Shown: positions 37,078 through 38,301 of the stretch, piece after piece
How the letters are laid out: each line of letters begins with the position of its first letter
Numbering within the stretch: the stretch's first letter is position 1
IMG/VR virus record: IMGVR_UViG_3300017991_000220
Coordinates: 1-38,301 of that record
DNA from: a virus
Strand: one strand, 5' to 3'
DNA length: 38,301 nucleotides
Notes under the pieces: generated by a model
What the model was told of the DNA's origin: nothing
The model's input: the letters and a program-made list of their open reading frames with translations, nothing else
The model's database searches: none
Program-made: the position numbers and the translations under genes

Positions 37078-37091
37078 CAATATCTCCTGTT

Positions 37092-37142
37092 TGGCTGGCA
37101 CGCTGGGACTTGAACCAAAATTTATAATTAACAGTCCAGAAT
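37092..37142 (-). tRNA. tRNA 3' fragment after tRNA-Asn
   Basis: After the CCA of tRNA-Asn comes a loop-like CTGTTAA (again GTT), then T-loop TTCAAGT with weak stem, then CGTGCCA, G and CCA. The 5' acceptor and D-arm are absent. It looks like a second, decayed tRNA-Asn. Confidence 0.6.
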
Positions 37143-37216
37143 TGGCTCCCCGGCCTCGACTCGAACGAGGAAAACAAGATTAACAATCTTGCGTGATACC
37201 ATTTCACCACCGAGGA
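37143..37216 (-). tRNA. tRNA-Asn(GTT)
   Basis: Acceptor TCCTCGG pairs with CCGGGGA, then G and CCA. The anticodon loop is TTGTTAA (GTT) on CAAGA/TCTTG. The T-arm is CCTCG/CGAGG. Confidence 0.95.
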
Positions 37217-37249
37217 GTGCTACCCAAAAAATCTTTCTTTTCTTTGTTA

Positions 37250-37459
37250 CTAAATGTGAACCATTGCGTCCTTAGCAGCTCCAAAAATATCATCAGCTAA
37301 AATCGTTCTATTGGCCGCTTTTTTCTTTCTTAATTCATCCATAGGTGATATTGTCGTCACCTTGTTCTCTCTAGGTGGTGTTGGTGGTATGCCCTCTTTT
37401 ATTGCTGGACAGTGACCTTCCATCCTACAGTATTGAATGAAACATTCATCACAAGGCAT
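37250..37459 (-). CDS. Small Cys-rich hypothetical protein
   Basis: 69 residues from ATG 37459, chosen because GGTGA lies at a good distance; GTG 37471 is an alternative. The opening PCDECFIQYCRMEGHC has four cysteines in spaced pairs. The rest is polar and helical (MDELRKKKAANRTILADDIF). Family unknown. Confidence 0.55.
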   Translation of the reverse strand: MPCDECFIQYCRMEGHCPAIKEGIPPTPPRENKVTTISPMDELRKKKAANRTILADDIFGAAKDAMVHI

Positions 37460-37676
37460 CAAAAGACTCACCCGGCCCTAGTACCTTCAAATCGAATTCG
37501 ATGAATTCGGCAATTATCGGGACATTTAGTATTATATTGATTTCGTTTGGATTTTTGGGCTTTGTACCAGGTTCTGCCATGGCCCTGCCAAGATCTAACT
37601 TATATTCTGGTTTTGTTCTTACCCTGATGCGGCTTGGTCGTTGTTCTGGTTTATCAAAATTCCATGGAGCTATCAT
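37449..37676 (-). CDS. Hypothetical protein
   Basis: 75 residues. It opens APWNFDKPEQRPSRIRVRTK and has IILNVPIIAEFIEFDLKVLG, a mixed small domain. No family recognised. It shares one base with the upstream stop. Confidence 0.55.
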   Translation of the reverse strand: MIAPWNFDKPEQRPSRIRVRTKPEYKLDLGRAMAEPGTKPKNPNEINIILNVPIIAEFIEFDLKVLGPGESFDAL

Positions 37677-37879
37677 CAGTCTCTCATGCCCCTTCTCTTT
37701 TTATCTGGCCAGTCCCAATCACCAACGTTGGCCAAAGACTTTTTCCTGCCACAAACTTGACAAGTTGAACAGTGGAACGTGGCTGCGTGACCTTCTGGCC
37801 ACGTTCCACCAAGTTTTGTTGCACATTCCATACAGATATACCCAATATCATCAAGGTTAATGTTCTTTGATTCAGACAT
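37676..37879 (-). CDS. Small zinc-ribbon protein
   Basis: 67 residues from ATG 37879, with GAGGTG five bases upstream. CMECATKLGGTWPEGH and CSTCQVCGRKK give a zinc-binding arrangement with His and Cys. The end is basic (WPDKKRRGMRD). Family unknown. It starts inside the ribosome binding region at the end of the metallophosphoesterase gene. Confidence 0.55.
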   Translation of the reverse strand: MSESKNINLDDIGYICMECATKLGGTWPEGHAATFHCSTCQVCGRKKSLANVGDWDWPDKKRRGMRD

Positions 37880-37881
37880 GA

Positions 37882-38301
37882 TCACACCTCTATGACATGA
37901 ACAGGGTTGGCAACTTTATAATCCTCTCCGACAACCGAAGAATTATAAAATCTGGTTCCATCCTTCTCAACCATCCCATAAGAGTGGTGAATGTGACCGA
38001 AGATATGAACCTTTGGCTTTATCCTACCAAGTTCTTCCTCAAGGTCGGCACAACCAACATGCTCTTCCTTGTAAATAGGAACATCCAAAATTCCCATCGG
38101 AGGGCCATGGGTAATTAAAACATCAGTATCTTCCGGAACCGCTTGCCATACCTTGCGAAGTCGCTCACCACGAGGGAGATTGAAAGCCCAATTACAAAAT
38201 GCCGGTTGCCAGGGAGACCCATAGAACTTCACCCCATTTATAACAACCTCACTATCTATAAGATAGTGGGCAACATTTTTAATATATCCCTCTGCAAGAC
38301 A
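37882..38301 (-). CDS. Metallophosphoesterase, MPPED-like, C-terminal part (runs off the window)
   Basis: The frame is open from the right edge, so the N-terminal metal motifs (DxH, GDxxD, GNH) lie outside. Visible parts are KFYGSPWQPAFCNWAFNLPR, VLITHGPPMGILD and HIFGHIHHSYG, which are the later metal-binding motifs of calcineurin-like phosphoesterases of the MPPED/239AB type. These hydrolyse phosphodiesters or phosphomonoesters; the substrate in phages is unknown. GTG 38232 is in frame but lies after conserved sequence, so it is not the start. Confidence 0.85.
   Translation of the reverse strand, partial: CLAEGYIKNVAHYLIDSEVVINGVKFYGSPWQPAFCNWAFNLPRGERLRKVWQAVPEDTDVLITHGPPMGILDVPIYKEEHVGCADLEEELGRIKPKVHIFGHIHHSYGMVEKDGTRFYNSSVVGEDYKVANPVHVIEV

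Overview
The window is a piece of a large, tightly packed, tailed-phage genome with a contractile tail (myovirus type). This follows from a baseplate and tail cluster (gp6/J-like, gp25-like, gp53-like, a gp5-like spike, a gp27-like hub and a tape-measure-like protein), an SbcC/SbcD (T4 gp46/gp47-like) recombination nuclease pair, a Toprim primase, and a long array of tRNA genes mixed with very small genes. Nearly everything is on the minus strand. Genes mostly overlap by 1 to 13 bases or abut. No ribosomal RNA, CRISPR array, integrase or insertion sequence was seen. The host cannot be named from the sequence.

Layout: 1-344 is the start of a minus-strand gene cut by the window edge. 437-1563 is a plus-strand pair (a NYN-domain ribonuclease-like protein and a partner). 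1538-11804 is the minus-strand tail and baseplate operon, read from the hub (11804) to the J-like wedge (1538). 11805-12534 holds a plus-strand promoter, a palindrome and two small plus-strand genes. 12531-20040 is a minus-strand nucleotide-metabolism and replication block: a DUF115/MptE-like protein, a nucleoside 2-deoxyribosyltransferase, a DeoC-like barrel, an adenylosuccinate synthetase homologue lacking the usual catalytic Asp, a small NrdD-tail-like protein, a primase, a phosphoribosyltransferase and a zinc-finger/HTH protein. 20099-21085 is a lone plus-strand gene, possibly sigma-like. 21082-24846 carries SbcC and SbcD. 25104-26189 is a plus-strand Rnl5-type RNA ligase, facing an acyl carrier protein gene.

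26448-37216 is the tRNA region. It has 22 tRNAs that fold well, all with an encoded CCA: Met, Val(GAC), Leu(TAA, TAG, GAG, CAA), Arg(CCT), Thr(GGT, TGT, CGT), Gln(CTG), Ile(TAT, GAT), Ser(CGA, TGA, GCT), Phe(GAA), a second Met(CAT), initiator fMet, Pro(CGG, GGG) and Asn(GTT). There is also one decayed tRNA and several tRNA fragments. Between them lie about 25 small genes, many for zinc-ribbon or one- or two-helix membrane proteins, plus an HNH endonuclease, a family 2 glycosyltransferase and a SLOG-type protein. The window ends inside a metallophosphoesterase gene.

Three things stand out. (1) The PurA homologue has Ser where PurA has its catalytic Asp, as recalled for PurZ enzymes that make the precursor of 2-aminoadenine DNA, and it sits among purine/deoxyribose salvage-type genes. 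(2) The tRNA array shows live rearrangement: a complete tRNA-Leu(TAG) lies inside another tRNA-Leu whose two halves still match, other tRNA fragments abut intact tRNAs, and protein genes end inside tRNAs, sometimes using the tRNA's own U8-A9-G10 as stop codon. (3) An RNA ligase, a phage initiator tRNA and an acyl carrier protein occur together, pointing to extensive takeover or protection of host translation and metabolism.
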